Positions 43,034 through 52,565 are shown, numbered from the stretch's first letter. The stretch: DNA of 64,000 nucleotides from JANQHS01 sp965267505 (GCA_965267505.1 OZ254081.1:2356001-2420000); one strand, 5' to 3'. Numbers and translations: made by a program. Notes: generated by a model from the sequence alone, not told the origin.

Positions 43034-44368
43034 ATGAAAATTTCCATTGTTGGAACTGGATATGTTGGCTTGGTAACGGGAACCTGTTTCTCAGAAGTGG
43101 GACTTGAAGTAACCTGTATTGATATCGATCAGACCAAGATCGAAAACCTGAAACAAGGCATACTTCCAATTTACGAACCTGGTCTTAAAGAAATGGTTCT
43201 GAGGAACTTAGAAAATGGTAGACTAAATTTTTCGACTGATCTTGCGGCGAGCATCCAGGATTCTGATGTCGCTTTTATTGCCGTGGGTACTCCGCCTGAT
43301 GAAGACGGTAGTGCGGATCTAAAGCATGTTCTGGGAGTTGCCAGGGAAATTGGGGAAAATATGAACGACTACCTTGTGGTCGTTACAAAAAGTACCGTTC
43401 CAGTAGGGACAGCTAAGAAGGTTAGAGACGAAATTAAATCAGCCCTTTCAAAGAGAAATTCCAATATTGAATATGATGTGGCTTCAAACCCTGAATTCCT
43501 GAAAGAAGGTGCGGCTGTTCAGGATTTTCTCAAGCCTGATAGAATTGTGATTGGAGTAGAGTCCGACAGGGCCATGAAGATCCTTCAAAAACTTTATCAT
43601 CCTTTTACCTTGAATGGGCATCCATTGATCATGATGGACATCCCTTCGGCGGAAATGACCAAGTATGCTGCCAATTCAATGTTAGCTACGAAGATCAGTT
43701 TCATGAATGATATCGCAAACCTGTGCGAATTACTGGGAGCTGATGTCAATATGGTCAGAAAAGGGATTGGGACTGATCCCAGGATAGGAAATAAATTCAT
43801 TTATCCTGGAGTAGGCTATGGTGGAAGTTGTTTTCCAAAGGATGTAAAGGCCCTGATAAGTACAGGAGATGACTTCAGTTATGACCTAAAGGTTCTCAAA
43901 GCTGTTGAGGAGGTGAATCAAAGGCAAAAGAACGTTCTCTTTCAGAAAATGAAGGCAAGGTTTGGCGATGATCTGAAAGGGAAAAAAGTTGCTATTTGGG
44001 GGCTATCCTTCAAACCAAAAACTGATGATATGAGGGAGGCCCCATCTCTTGTTTTGATCGAGAGACTATTGGAGGAAGGTTGTAAGATCAATGTTTATGA
44101 CCCGGTGGCTATGGAAGAAGCGAAGAGAAGTCTTGGTGACAGAGTCACTTATGGCTCTACACCTTATGATGCGTTAGAAGGTGCTGACTTCCTTACAATT
44201 GTTACAGAATGGTCTGAATTCAGGTCACCCGATTTTGCCAAAGTGGAATCGTTGCTTAGCGAGAAACTGATTTTTGACGGCCGCAACATTTACGACCCCG
44301 AAGAAATGAAGGAAACCGGATTTGAATACCATTGTATAGGTCTTCAAAACGCCAAAACACATGCGTAG
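43034..44368 (+). CDS. ugd: UDP-glucose 6-dehydrogenase
   Basis: Oxidises UDP-glucose to UDP-glucuronate using 2 NAD+, in the cytoplasm, for surface polysaccharides. The 444 residues have the N-terminal Rossmann motif GTGYVGLVTG (7-16), NPEFLKEGAAVQDF (about 155-168) and the catalytic Cys266 in GYGGSCFPKDVKAL. A C-terminal UDP-binding domain contains GLSFKPKTDDMREAPS. All active-site segments are present and the length is typical. It overlaps the next gene, which uses its product, by 8 bases, so the pair forms a UDP-xylose operon. Confidence 0.96.
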   Translation: MKISIVGTGYVGLVTGTCFSEVGLEVTCIDIDQTKIENLKQGILPIYEPGLKEMVLRNLENGRLNFSTDLAASIQDSDVAFIAVGTPPDEDGSADLKHVLGVAREIGENMNDYLVVVTKSTVPVGTAKKVRDEIKSALSKRNSNIEYDVASNPEFLKEGAAVQDFLKPDRIVIGVESDRAMKILQKLYHPFTLNGHPLIMMDIPSAEMTKYAANSMLATKISFMNDIANLCELLGADVNMVRKGIGTDPRIGNKFIYPGVGYGGSCFPKDVKALISTGDDFSYDLKVLKAVEEVNQRQKNVLFQKMKARFGDDLKGKKVAIWGLSFKPKTDDMREAPSLVLIERLLEEGCKINVYDPVAMEEAKRSLGDRVTYGSTPYDALEGADFLTIVTEWSEFRSPDFAKVESLLSEKLIFDGRNIYDPEEMKETGFEYHCIGLQNAKTHA

Positions 44369-45302
44369 AAAAAGAGTTCTGGTTACAGGTGGAGCAGGCT
44401 TTCTAGGGAGTCATCTGTGCGACCGCTTGTTGGAAAGAGGAGACGAAGTAGTTTGCCTTGATAACTTTTTCACTGGTTCAAAGGAAAATGTAAGGCATCT
44501 GATTGGGAATCCCTATTTTGAGTTGATTCGTCACGATGTTACTCATCCATTCTTCTTTGAGGTAGATGAGATTTATAACCTTGCCTGCCCAGCTTCTCCC
44601 ATTCATTACCAGTACAACCCCATTAAAACTGTAAAGACCTCAGTAATGGGGGCAATAAATTGCCTCGGGCTAGCAAAAAGAGTAAAAGCCAAAGTACTTC
44701 AGGCTTCCACTTCCGAAGTATATGGAGATCCAAAGGAGCATCCTCAACAGGAAGACTATTGGGGCCATGTTAACCCTTTTGGTCCCCGTTCTTGCTATGA
44801 TGAGGGAAAAAGATGTGCAGAGACGCTATTCTTGAACTACCATCAGCAGAACAATGTCAATATCAGAGTCATGAGGATATTCAACACCTATGGGCCGAGG
44901 ATGGATGAGAATGACGGTAGGGTGGTTTCTAATTTTATAATGCAGGCCTTAAAAGGTGAGGATATTACCGTTTTTGGTGAGGGGGATCAGACCAGGAGCT
45001 TTTGTTATGTTGATGATCTACTAAATGGCATGATGAGGTTGATGGATAGCAATGAGGATCTTCATTATCCCATCAATATTGGTAATCCAAATGAGTTCAC
45101 CATCCTCGAGTTGGCCGAAAAGGTAATAGAAAAGACAGGTACTGGATCCAAGATCGTTAAGAAGCCCCTTCCTAAGGACGATCCAATGCAAAGACAACCC
45201 AATATTTCCCTGGCGAAGAAAAAACTGAATTGGGAGCCTAAGATCTTGTTAGACGAGGGACTCGATAGGACAATTGAATATTTTGCCGGAAGATTAGGGT
45301 AA
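44361..45302 (+). CDS. uxs: UDP-glucuronate decarboxylase (UDP-xylose synthase)
   Basis: An extended short-chain dehydrogenase that converts UDP-glucuronate to UDP-xylose with bound NAD+. NAD-binding GGAGFLGSHLCDRLL (10-24), the UXS-type ACPASPIHYQYNPIKT (75-90), catalytic Ser/Thr in STSEVYGDP (116-124) and the Tyr146-xxx-Lys150 pair (CYDEGK) are all visible. NTYGPRM and SFCYVDDL follow. The 313-residue length and the ACPASP segment favour UXS over UDP-glucose epimerase. Together with ugd it supplies xylose units for extracellular polysaccharide or glycans. It is convergent with the next gene, overlapping by 9 bases. Confidence 0.93.
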   Translation: MRRKRVLVTGGAGFLGSHLCDRLLERGDEVVCLDNFFTGSKENVRHLIGNPYFELIRHDVTHPFFFEVDEIYNLACPASPIHYQYNPIKTVKTSVMGAINCLGLAKRVKAKVLQASTSEVYGDPKEHPQQEDYWGHVNPFGPRSCYDEGKRCAETLFLNYHQQNNVNIRVMRIFNTYGPRMDENDGRVVSNFIMQALKGEDITVFGEGDQTRSFCYVDDLLNGMMRLMDSNEDLHYPINIGNPNEFTILELAEKVIEKTGTGSKIVKKPLPKDDPMQRQPNISLAKKKLNWEPKILLDEGLDRTIEYFAGRLG

Positions 45303-47276
45303 CTTCAGTTTCAAAAGGACTTTTAGTTCCGTCTTTTTGTTTCCATTTATTTCATCCCAAGAAGAACCAATCTCATTTCTATTAAGAAATACAGCATGGG
45401 CGATACGAATCCACAGGGAAAGCAAATCACTTGCGTTAAGTTTTATCTGCAATAGATATCTGGCACCAATGCCAGAATAAGATGGGATCAAGTATTCCCT
45501 AAAAACGTTTTGCTCGAAGAAGTATACGGGTTTGCCAGATGCTTGTGTATCGAACAAGCCGATCATACCCGAAAGTCTTCCTTTTCTGCGGTATAATATC
45601 AATTCCTGAGATAATCCATATCCTAGCCCAGTTCCTTTTTCAAAGGAATAATTGGTTTCAAGTGAAGATCTAATCCTAAAAGAGAATTGTACTTCTCTTT
45701 GAAAAATAGCCCTACTCCGAAAAGATCTGGATTTCTCAAATTTGAGCTGGCTTTCAGACTCTTTGTAGGTACTCAGAATCCTTAGATCCATTCGTTTTTC
45801 AGGACAATAACTAATATTTAGTAATGCCTCTCTAGTTAATAATGGTTCAGTAAATGATTTGTTGAATTGTTGGATTGTTGCCTGGTCAAGGAAAGTTTGG
45901 ATCGTTAGTTTTTTATTCGGCATCCACTTAATTGAAAAGTATAAGCCTAGTTCTCCATTTTTTTGATTTCCCTCCCGAAAAGAAACTCCCTGTGGGTTTA
46001 AGTAGCTTAGGTCATATTTTCTGAAATGAATTCCAAAAGTCCAGGATCTGTCGAGATGAAAAATGTTACCAAGGGCAATTGCTTTACCACCATTTTGGGA
46101 AGTAGCAATTTCACCATATGTCATATTTCCTGATCTAAAAAATGAAAGTGAAAGCCCCATAAGAGTTCCTTCCTTTATCTTTTGTTGGGGATTGGAGAGA
46201 TTTTGAATCTGAGCGATTGAATAACTGAAGTGTTTAGCGGATACAGAAAGCTTTAGGTCTTTCCTGAGAAATTCTCCGCTCAAAGATGCACCAAGAATTG
46301 ATTCGTTAATGTTGGCTTTTTTTTGTCTCTCTAATTGATTGCGATGTAGTCCTGACGAAACCAGGGAGCTAAAACCAATGATCTCCGAATCCTGAATAAT
46401 TATGGTTGAATTTTTTTTTCTATTGGAATAAAATACCGTGGAGTTTATGCTTCCTTTTTCCAGTTCTAATCCTATACCTCTTTGTCCAAAATTTTCAGAT
46501 GAACTTAGGCTGGGCCTCAACCCGGACTCTGGAACCTTTGCATTATAAATCACCTCAGAGCCTTTTCCTAAATAAAAACTGGGAGAGAATATCAGGCCTT
46601 CACCAGAAGAGAAAGCAAAATCCCCTAGAATAAACTTTTTTAGCATGCCTTTGGTCTGAAAGAAGATATGCCAAGAGTTATGATCCGTTGGAAATTCTTT
46701 TAAAACTCCTTTAGAAGGACCTTCTCCCGGATCTTTGTCTAAAAGGAGGCCAAAAGAGTATTGTCCATATTTTCTTCTTAAAAACCTGATCCTTGTGCCC
46801 AGTGGAGAACCATGAAAGCCACCATTCTCAGGTGAAACATTAAATCCTTTCTTTTTTTGAGTCAAAAAGAAAGATCTAATACTGAGGTAGCTTAGGTCAG
46901 ATCGCTTAAGGGAACCCAAATTTTCTACCAGGTTTTGCCCTTCTGGAATGTAGAAATGCTTTGTAAGTAATTCCAAATCTTCCTTATTCAATTCCTTTAC
47001 CTGAACCAGTTCATTCATATGAATGATCGGGCCATAATTTTCTAAATAGTCCAGTAAAGAGTTCCATTTTTCTAAGGGTAATAACCTGGGGCTTTTCTTG
47101 CTTAAGCCGTTTATATTTTGACGTTTGGATAAATGATCTTCCATATTTTCCAATCCAATTGGATTGAATGAGTTGCCCTGGTCAAAATTTTGCCTATCTA
47201 AAAAGTCGGATTCATTTATCTGGGAGAACATCAGAATAGGGTAAAAGAATATGCCCAGGGACAGTGCCCACCTCAT
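45294..47276 (-). CDS. Envelope protein: helix-hairpin-helix-like N-terminus and beta-barrel body
   Basis: 660 residues with a signal peptide (about 1-18, ending LMFSQ). Residues about 60-115 are helical and resemble one helix-hairpin-helix unit of the ComEA kind (WNSLLDYLENYGPIIHMNEL, VQVKELNKEDLELL), although the canonical hairpin glycine is poorly kept. From about residue 135 to the end the sequence is strand-rich with many alternating patterns and ends in ELKVLLKLKLP, like a large outer-membrane barrel. Similar HhH-plus-barrel proteins occur across Bacteroidota without a known function. It overlaps the upstream barrel gene by 4 bases (ATGA), which suggests that they act together. Confidence 0.68.
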   Translation of the reverse strand: MRWALSLGIFFYPILMFSQINESDFLDRQNFDQGNSFNPIGLENMEDHLSKRQNINGLSKKSPRLLPLEKWNSLLDYLENYGPIIHMNELVQVKELNKEDLELLTKHFYIPEGQNLVENLGSLKRSDLSYLSIRSFFLTQKKKGFNVSPENGGFHGSPLGTRIRFLRRKYGQYSFGLLLDKDPGEGPSKGVLKEFPTDHNSWHIFFQTKGMLKKFILGDFAFSSGEGLIFSPSFYLGKGSEVIYNAKVPESGLRPSLSSSENFGQRGIGLELEKGSINSTVFYSNRKKNSTIIIQDSEIIGFSSLVSSGLHRNQLERQKKANINESILGASLSGEFLRKDLKLSVSAKHFSYSIAQIQNLSNPQQKIKEGTLMGLSLSFFRSGNMTYGEIATSQNGGKAIALGNIFHLDRSWTFGIHFRKYDLSYLNPQGVSFREGNQKNGELGLYFSIKWMPNKKLTIQTFLDQATIQQFNKSFTEPLLTREALLNISYCPEKRMDLRILSTYKESESQLKFEKSRSFRSRAIFQREVQFSFRIRSSLETNYSFEKGTGLGYGLSQELILYRRKGRLSGMIGLFDTQASGKPVYFFEQNVFREYLIPSYSGIGARYLLQIKLNASDLLSLWIRIAHAVFLNRNEIGSSWDEINGNKKTELKVLLKLKLP

Positions 47277-48103
47277 TTTTCAGATATTTTCAGAGGCAAT
47301 TTGACCTCCAACATGCTGGCCCAACCCTGAATAGCTGAATAGGAAAAACCCGAGTGAAATGAAAATGAGGAAGAGTTGAGGTAAAATCCAAGACTTTGCT
47401 TGAAAGGCTTGCTAGATATACCCATTTGAAATCCAAATGTTGGATTGATTTCTGTACTGAAACCTACCTTGGCGATCAAAGGAAAACCTAATCCCTTTTC
47501 TATCTCCAGAAAACCTTGGCTTTTTGAACTAAACCTTGAAGAGATTCCTGAACGGATATGGGTAGGACTTTTTTCCTTGATTCCCCCTAACTCGGTTCCT
47601 TGAAAAAATGGATTATGAATTACTAATCCAACATTGATATTTGATATTCTTACCATGCCTCCAATAGCAAAGTGGGCCTGGTACCAGGATCCATAGGTGC
47701 CCATATCGATCCTGGTCAATCCAAGAGACAGACCGTAGGAGAAATCCGAATAGGAATAAGCAATTCTCCCTCGAATTTCGTTTGTCCCGATCGGGGTAAA
47801 TAGCTGATTTTGCATCCCTAGTGAGTATGACAAGCAGTTTTTCTTTCTATCGAGAATAAAGTAGCTCCTTGAAAATTCGGGTATCGCTAGGTTTAGATTA
47901 CTTCCCAAGGCCATGATGATGCTATCCTTGCATTGGATAGCACCCGGATTGTTGAACAAACCAAATTCGTTTCGAAGGGCTGCGGATGCTCCGGCCATTC
48001 CAAAAGCTTTTGCTCCATGATCTTGGGAGATTATTTCGGTAGAAAAGGTTAAAAGCAAAAAGAGTAGGGAAATCCCAAATTGTTGGATACCCATATCATA
48101 CAT
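47273..48103 (-). CDS. PorV/PorQ-like outer-membrane beta-barrel protein
   Basis: 276 residues with a signal peptide (the start may be Met1 or Met4; the latter, at 48094, gives the compact MGIQQFGISLLFLLLTF). The first mature segment, GAKAFGMAGASAALRNEFGLFNNPGAI, is the hallmark of FadL-type and PorV/PorQ-like barrels of Bacteroidota. The remainder is alternating strands. It is translationally coupled (4-base overlap) to the HhH-barrel protein. The fold call is good. Whether it belongs to the T9SS is unknown, and it is shorter than PorV. Confidence 0.72.
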   Translation of the reverse strand: MYDMGIQQFGISLLFLLLTFSTEIISQDHGAKAFGMAGASAALRNEFGLFNNPGAIQCKDSIIMALGSNLNLAIPEFSRSYFILDRKKNCLSYSLGMQNQLFTPIGTNEIRGRIAYSYSDFSYGLSLGLTRIDMGTYGSWYQAHFAIGGMVRISNINVGLVIHNPFFQGTELGGIKEKSPTHIRSGISSRFSSKSQGFLEIEKGLGFPLIAKVGFSTEINPTFGFQMGISSKPFKQSLGFYLNSSSFSFHSGFSYSAIQGWASMLEVKLPLKISEK

Positions 48104-48137
48104 TTTAAAAGCTAAAGCTTAATTTACCTCCTAATTC

Positions 48138-49937
48138 ATGTTGATTCCAATTCAATTGAGACCACTTGTTGTCTTAGCCCTATATGGTTTGTTGGGGATG
48201 CTTTCTGGATTTGTATTTGCCCAGAATCCCGATAGGTATGGAGACCGAAAGAATCGCTTTTTTACAAATGGAGAAATTATAGATCAAAGAATCCCTGGCC
48301 AAGGTGGAGACACCCTGGTTAGAACCTTTGACAAGGAAGGGAATTTGTTCTCTGAAGGAAATAGAATAAAGGGTAGAAAAGAAGGTGAATGGAGGTATTA
48401 TTTCACTTCTGGAAAGATTTCTAAGAGGTTGAATTTTGAAAATGGAATGCTTCAGGATTCCATGATCCAATATTTTGGAAATGGTTCTCTGTCGTCTATT
48501 GCCATTTTTGATCAAGACCTTCAGGAAGGAAGTTTCCTACTCTTCCAGGAAAAAGGGAAGGTCCTTGTCAACGGGAGTTATTCCAAAGGAGTGAAGGACG
48601 GATATTGGGAATACTCTTACGAAGATGGTTCAATTGAAAGTAAAGGACTCTATACTGAAGGGGAACTTGACTCAATTTGGAATTATTACCACGAGGATGG
48701 AAGCTTCAAACTGCAAGAGACTTGGAATAAGGGTCGTTTGGTTTCGGTTGGGAAATGGAATACTGCCCTTGGAAAGAAAAGAAGCTCAGGAAAACTCAAG
48801 AACGGAAATGGATATAGGTATTTTCTGTTTTATGATGGAGGAGTTTTTAAATACCAGGAAGTAAGCAACGGTTTAGCCGATGGAATGGAAACCAGTTATT
48901 TTTTCAACGGCGTTGTATCAGAAATTGGAAAAAATAAAGAGGGTCGGAAAAATGGAAATTGGTCTGGCTTCTATCCGAATGGCCGGCCTTACTACCGTGC
49001 AAATTTTTCAGAGGACTTAGAGCAAGGAGAATACCTTGAGTGGCATGAAAATGGAATCATTTCCTCGGTGGGTTATTTCCAGCATGGACAGAAGGAAGGG
49101 GTTTTTAGAAACATGGACACTTTAGGTCTTTTACAAAGCGTCTTAAATTATTCAGAAGATCAATTGAGTGGAGAATACCTTGAGTACTATCCCAATGGGG
49201 TCCTCGCCACAAGGGGATCATTTGAAGAGGACCAGGAGGATGGATTGTGGTTAGGTTATTATGAAGGCGGGGAGATCTTCTCTGAGGGAAATTTTTCCCA
49301 AGGGGAACCTTCAGGAGAATGGAAAATATTTTATTCAAATGGATCCGTAAGAGAGATCGGATCCTATGTGATGGGAGAGAAGAATGGTGATTGGGAGTAT
49401 TATTCCAAAGGGGGGAAAATGATATCGGGCGGTAAATACCATAACGGAAAGAGGATAGGAATTTGGTTGGATTTTGACTCCATAAGTGGAATGAATTTGC
49501 AGGCTAATTATTTCTCCGATAAACTAAATGGTGTTCGAAGCTCCATTTTTCAAGGAAAAGAGATCTTAACCGAGTATTGGACAAATGGAAAGCTCGATAG
49601 CTTAGGTGATTTTACAGATATGAATGGAAAACTCCATTCTTCAGGCACAATCCAAAATGGATCAGGTGAATTAAATCTTTATCATTTGAATGGTAACCTA
49701 GCCGGAGCAGGCCAGGTAATCCGGGGAAATTTGGAAGGTAAATGGCTTTATTTCTACCCAAATAAGCTCTTGAAAGCAGAAGGTCAATTTAAGAATGGGA
49801 CCAGAGAAGGTATTTGGAAATTTTTCAATCAGCAGGGCGAGTTAAGAACAAGGGGGAAATATGAAAATGGGAGCCCAAAGGGAAGATGGGAGCATTATGG
49901 TCCTGATAAAAAGGTTAATAGCGTTGAGAATTTTTAG
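48138..49937 (+). CDS. Exported YwqK/MORN_2 repeat protein (long)
   Basis: 599 residues with a signal peptide ending LSGFVFAQ. Nearly the whole mature protein is about twenty repeats of roughly 23 residues with the MORN-2/YwqK core G-x-W-x-x-Y-x-x-G-x-x-x-x-x-G-x-x, for example KGRKEGEWRYYFTSGKI, EDGLWLGYYEGGEIFSEGNF and KNGDWEYYSKGGKMISGGKY. Such proteins are often auto-named YwqK family antitoxins, but nothing here supports a toxin-antitoxin role. The repeats form an elongated beta structure, probably extracytoplasmic. A shorter paralogue overlaps its 3' end. Confidence 0.82.
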   Translation: MLIPIQLRPLVVLALYGLLGMLSGFVFAQNPDRYGDRKNRFFTNGEIIDQRIPGQGGDTLVRTFDKEGNLFSEGNRIKGRKEGEWRYYFTSGKISKRLNFENGMLQDSMIQYFGNGSLSSIAIFDQDLQEGSFLLFQEKGKVLVNGSYSKGVKDGYWEYSYEDGSIESKGLYTEGELDSIWNYYHEDGSFKLQETWNKGRLVSVGKWNTALGKKRSSGKLKNGNGYRYFLFYDGGVFKYQEVSNGLADGMETSYFFNGVVSEIGKNKEGRKNGNWSGFYPNGRPYYRANFSEDLEQGEYLEWHENGIISSVGYFQHGQKEGVFRNMDTLGLLQSVLNYSEDQLSGEYLEYYPNGVLATRGSFEEDQEDGLWLGYYEGGEIFSEGNFSQGEPSGEWKIFYSNGSVREIGSYVMGEKNGDWEYYSKGGKMISGGKYHNGKRIGIWLDFDSISGMNLQANYFSDKLNGVRSSIFQGKEILTEYWTNGKLDSLGDFTDMNGKLHSSGTIQNGSGELNLYHLNGNLAGAGQVIRGNLEGKWLYFYPNKLLKAEGQFKNGTREGIWKFFNQQGELRTRGKYENGSPKGRWEHYGPDKKVNSVENF

Positions 49938-50562
49938 TAAAATTCTCACATCGGTTTTTTGCCTTTTCTTGAACCAAGCCTGGTCTCAGGGAACCGATAC
50001 CTTATTTTTTTCAAACGGAGAGACCATGGGGCTTGGGTCAACGAGTGAAGGGAAAAAGCACGGAAAATGGATCTGGTTTTACCCCAGTGGTTCGAAAAAT
50101 GCAGTAGAGTCGTACAAGAATGATCTTTTGGATGGGCCTTCGATCCATTTTTTTGAGAATGGAAAAAAGAAACTTGAAGAGCATTGGGAAAACGGCGTCC
50201 TAACAGGTCCGGCCAAATACTATTATGATAGTGGTATTTTAAAAAGAGAAGGAAACTACGACGCATATGGATACGCTGGATTTTGGAAAAATTATCATGA
50301 GAACGGAATGCTTAAGAGCCAGGGAAGTTATTTCCGAGGAATGCTGAGCGGGAAATGGGAATTCTTCGATGAAAGCTCCCGTCTCATAAAAACCAATTTA
50401 TATTCTGACGAAGGCAGCCCTGATCCCACAATATTTTATCTAACCTACTACGGAAAGAATGGAAGGGTTTTAATGGAAGGAGATATGGTCAATGGAAAGA
50501 AGAATGGGACCTGGATATTTTACAAACCCAATGGAAAGGAAAAGGAAAGAATAGATTACTGA
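49897..50562 (+). CDS. Exported YwqK/MORN_2 repeat protein (short paralogue)
   Basis: About 221 residues from the ATG at 49897, preceded by GGGAG at 49888-49892; an earlier in-frame ATG at 49861 is possible. The start lies inside the coding region of the long YwqK protein, a 41-base overlap in a different frame. The signal peptide ends at FLNQAWSQ. It then has about seven repeats like those of its neighbour (KHGKWIWFYPSGSK, LSGKWEFFDESSRL, KNGTWIFYKPNGKE). It probably arose by tandem duplication. It is convergent with the S46 peptidase, overlapping by 7 bases. Function unknown. Confidence 0.78.
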   Translation: MVLIKRLIALRIFSKILTSVFCLFLNQAWSQGTDTLFFSNGETMGLGSTSEGKKHGKWIWFYPSGSKNAVESYKNDLLDGPSIHFFENGKKKLEEHWENGVLTGPAKYYYDSGILKREGNYDAYGYAGFWKNYHENGMLKSQGSYFRGMLSGKWEFFDESSRLIKTNLYSDEGSPDPTIFYLTYYGKNGRVLMEGDMVNGKKNGTWIFYKPNGKEKERIDY

Positions 50563-52565
50563 TTGAATTCCTGATCAAAGAACTCGGGCATTTTTCCAAG
50601 ATCCCTAACAATTTGCTCTATCCACTGAAACGGGATCCCTATGCACCTTTGATTCAATGAATTATAAAAAAACCTATTCCCAAGCCCTTGTTGATTTTGA
50701 TCGAAAGCAAGCCCAATAAGTTCACCATCTTCATTGATCATTGGAGATCCCGAATTCCCTGATGTGGCTTCCACACTTGAAAGAAAGGTTACCCTCTGCC
50801 CCGGATTAAGACCTGACAACCAGTTTTTTAGATTCTTGTCTTTAAATCGAATTGCGTTATTCATTCCACTAACCGTACAAAATGCCTGGGAGTAATCAGT
50901 TTCGTTTTTTTGATACCCAACTATTTTTCCTTTTGAAATTCTCAAAGTTCCATTTGCCTCTGGGTATGAAGATTTTTGGGTTTTAGATAGAATCTTTAAT
51001 TCGGTTTGAGAAAGTTCAGCCTGGAAATTTTTGATCTTTGGCGCAACTGTCACGAAGTAATGCGTTATGACCTCATTTACCCAGGAATACAATGGGTCGT
51101 TGGTGAGCACTGATACTGAGGGATTACTTAGAAAGGAGGATACCTTTTCCCTTTTACTGAAAATTGACCTGCCCCAGCTATCTTCAACAAAAGCAAAGAC
51201 ATCACCGTTGTAATCATGTCGAATCTTCTCAAAGCCAGGCCCTTGTAAATCTTCTGGTATGTCTTCATAAAATTGGAATACCATTTTGAAGAATAATTCC
51301 TTTTCAAGTCTTGGATCATTGGTTTCAAAATAGTTGTCAGCCTTCTGCTGTATCTGCGAGGATATTTTGGAGATCTGCTCTTTAGAATCGTTATTTCTCA
51401 GCCCGTCCAGTAAGGGTGAAAAGCCAAAAACAAATAAAAAAACCCTTGGAGCCGTTAATCCTTCATTTAGGTAGATTCTTACAGTATTATAGTACTCCAG
51501 CGAGTCAAAATTCCGCCCAGCCTCTTCAAACCAGGATTTCAGGAGCTTATCTTTTTGTGCCAGTTCAGATTCCTTCTTCTTCTTGATTTCAACTAAACCT
51601 GCAGAATTGACGTTCTTTATTTCCATTTCCTGAAAGGTTCTTTCATTTTCCAATTGGATCATAAGGGCCATAGGAAGCCTCGTATCGGGATTGAAATCGA
51701 GGTAGTCCTGGTAAATATTTAATCTTTTATTCCGAAGCTTCAGGCGTGTTCCCTGATCGTGTTCTAATAAGTTTATGATCTTTCTTGAATAGGCATTCCT
51801 ATGAGAAGAGAAGGGATATCCAATGATCATGGATACCTTGCTTTCTTCCAGGCCTTCTGCGATCTCAAACATTGGAAAATTTCTGTAATCCCGATTATGG
51901 AACGGGTCTGTCTTTTCAATCCTCAACAGGCAGAAATCGGCAGAATACCGTGGCCAGCTCCAGTTTCCTTCTTCGCCTCCTGCCTTGGCTAATTCTCGAG
52001 GTGGGCAGGCAACCATGGTTATTTTTTGAAACTGGTCAAAGATCAAACCCATAGTTTGAAATTCAGAGGGGAAGTAATCGAGGCTAATCCTTTTTCTGAT
52101 GGGGGATTGCTTCCTGGAAATCCAGGCTTCAATTTCCTTTTGATCGCGATTCTTAAGGTCGAAACTCCCAATGGGAATATCCACTGACAGACCCTGAAGT
52201 TCAGGCCCTTCTTTTTCCTGGCCTAAGAAGTAACCTTTATCAAGGTTTATTTTTCCTTCTTTTTCCAGGGCCAGCAAATAAGGTTCAACACAATGATAAT
52301 TGGTTAGAAGAAGTCCGTTTTTTGAAATTATGGCTCCGCTACAATTCCCGTTATCCAATGAGACACTTGCTCGTAATAGGTCAGGATAATAAAGTATGCT
52401 ATCTCTTTTACTCTTTTTTTGCTCGAATAGCTTTGACCCGTTTTTGAACTCCTCAGGAAGGACTTCTATAGGCCAAAAGCCTTCTTGAGCCTGAAGCTTA
52501 AGGTTAAAGATGAGGACTAAAAGAAGGATCAGATTTTTCAAAACAGATTTGGAATTCAGGTCCAA
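50556..52565 (-). CDS. S46 family dipeptidyl-peptidase (DPP7/DPP11-like) with unusual specificity residue
   Basis: An exported serine exopeptidase of family S46, which removes dipeptides from N-termini in the periplasm. The 669 residues have a signal peptide ending near LQAQ and His91 in LLTNYHCV. The substrate N-terminus-binding NWSWPRYSADF segment contains the presumed catalytic Asp. Catalytic Ser605 lies in ATSGNSGSP. In characterised enzymes the residue 18 after the serine (position 673) sets P1 preference: Gly in DPP7 (hydrophobic), Arg or Ser in DPP11 (acidic). Here it is Gln623 (FDQNQQG). The protein is about 45 residues shorter than typical members. A small membrane-protein gene lies 17 bases upstream. 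The fold and activity type are secure; the specificity is unknown. Confidence 0.9.
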   Translation of the reverse strand: MDLNSKSVLKNLILLLVLIFNLKLQAQEGFWPIEVLPEEFKNGSKLFEQKKSKRDSILYYPDLLRASVSLDNGNCSGAIISKNGLLLTNYHCVEPYLLALEKEGKINLDKGYFLGQEKEGPELQGLSVDIPIGSFDLKNRDQKEIEAWISRKQSPIRKRISLDYFPSEFQTMGLIFDQFQKITMVACPPRELAKAGGEEGNWSWPRYSADFCLLRIEKTDPFHNRDYRNFPMFEIAEGLEESKVSMIIGYPFSSHRNAYSRKIINLLEHDQGTRLKLRNKRLNIYQDYLDFNPDTRLPMALMIQLENERTFQEMEIKNVNSAGLVEIKKKKESELAQKDKLLKSWFEEAGRNFDSLEYYNTVRIYLNEGLTAPRVFLFVFGFSPLLDGLRNNDSKEQISKISSQIQQKADNYFETNDPRLEKELFFKMVFQFYEDIPEDLQGPGFEKIRHDYNGDVFAFVEDSWGRSIFSKREKVSSFLSNPSVSVLTNDPLYSWVNEVITHYFVTVAPKIKNFQAELSQTELKILSKTQKSSYPEANGTLRISKGKIVGYQKNETDYSQAFCTVSGMNNAIRFKDKNLKNWLSGLNPGQRVTFLSSVEATSGNSGSPMINEDGELIGLAFDQNQQGLGNRFFYNSLNQRCIGIPFQWIEQIVRDLGKMPEFFDQEFNQ

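Noticed and set aside
48138..50562. A toxin-antitoxin system, as the usual YwqK antitoxin name suggests.
   Set aside because: Both proteins are exported repeat proteins, and no toxin-like gene adjoins them.
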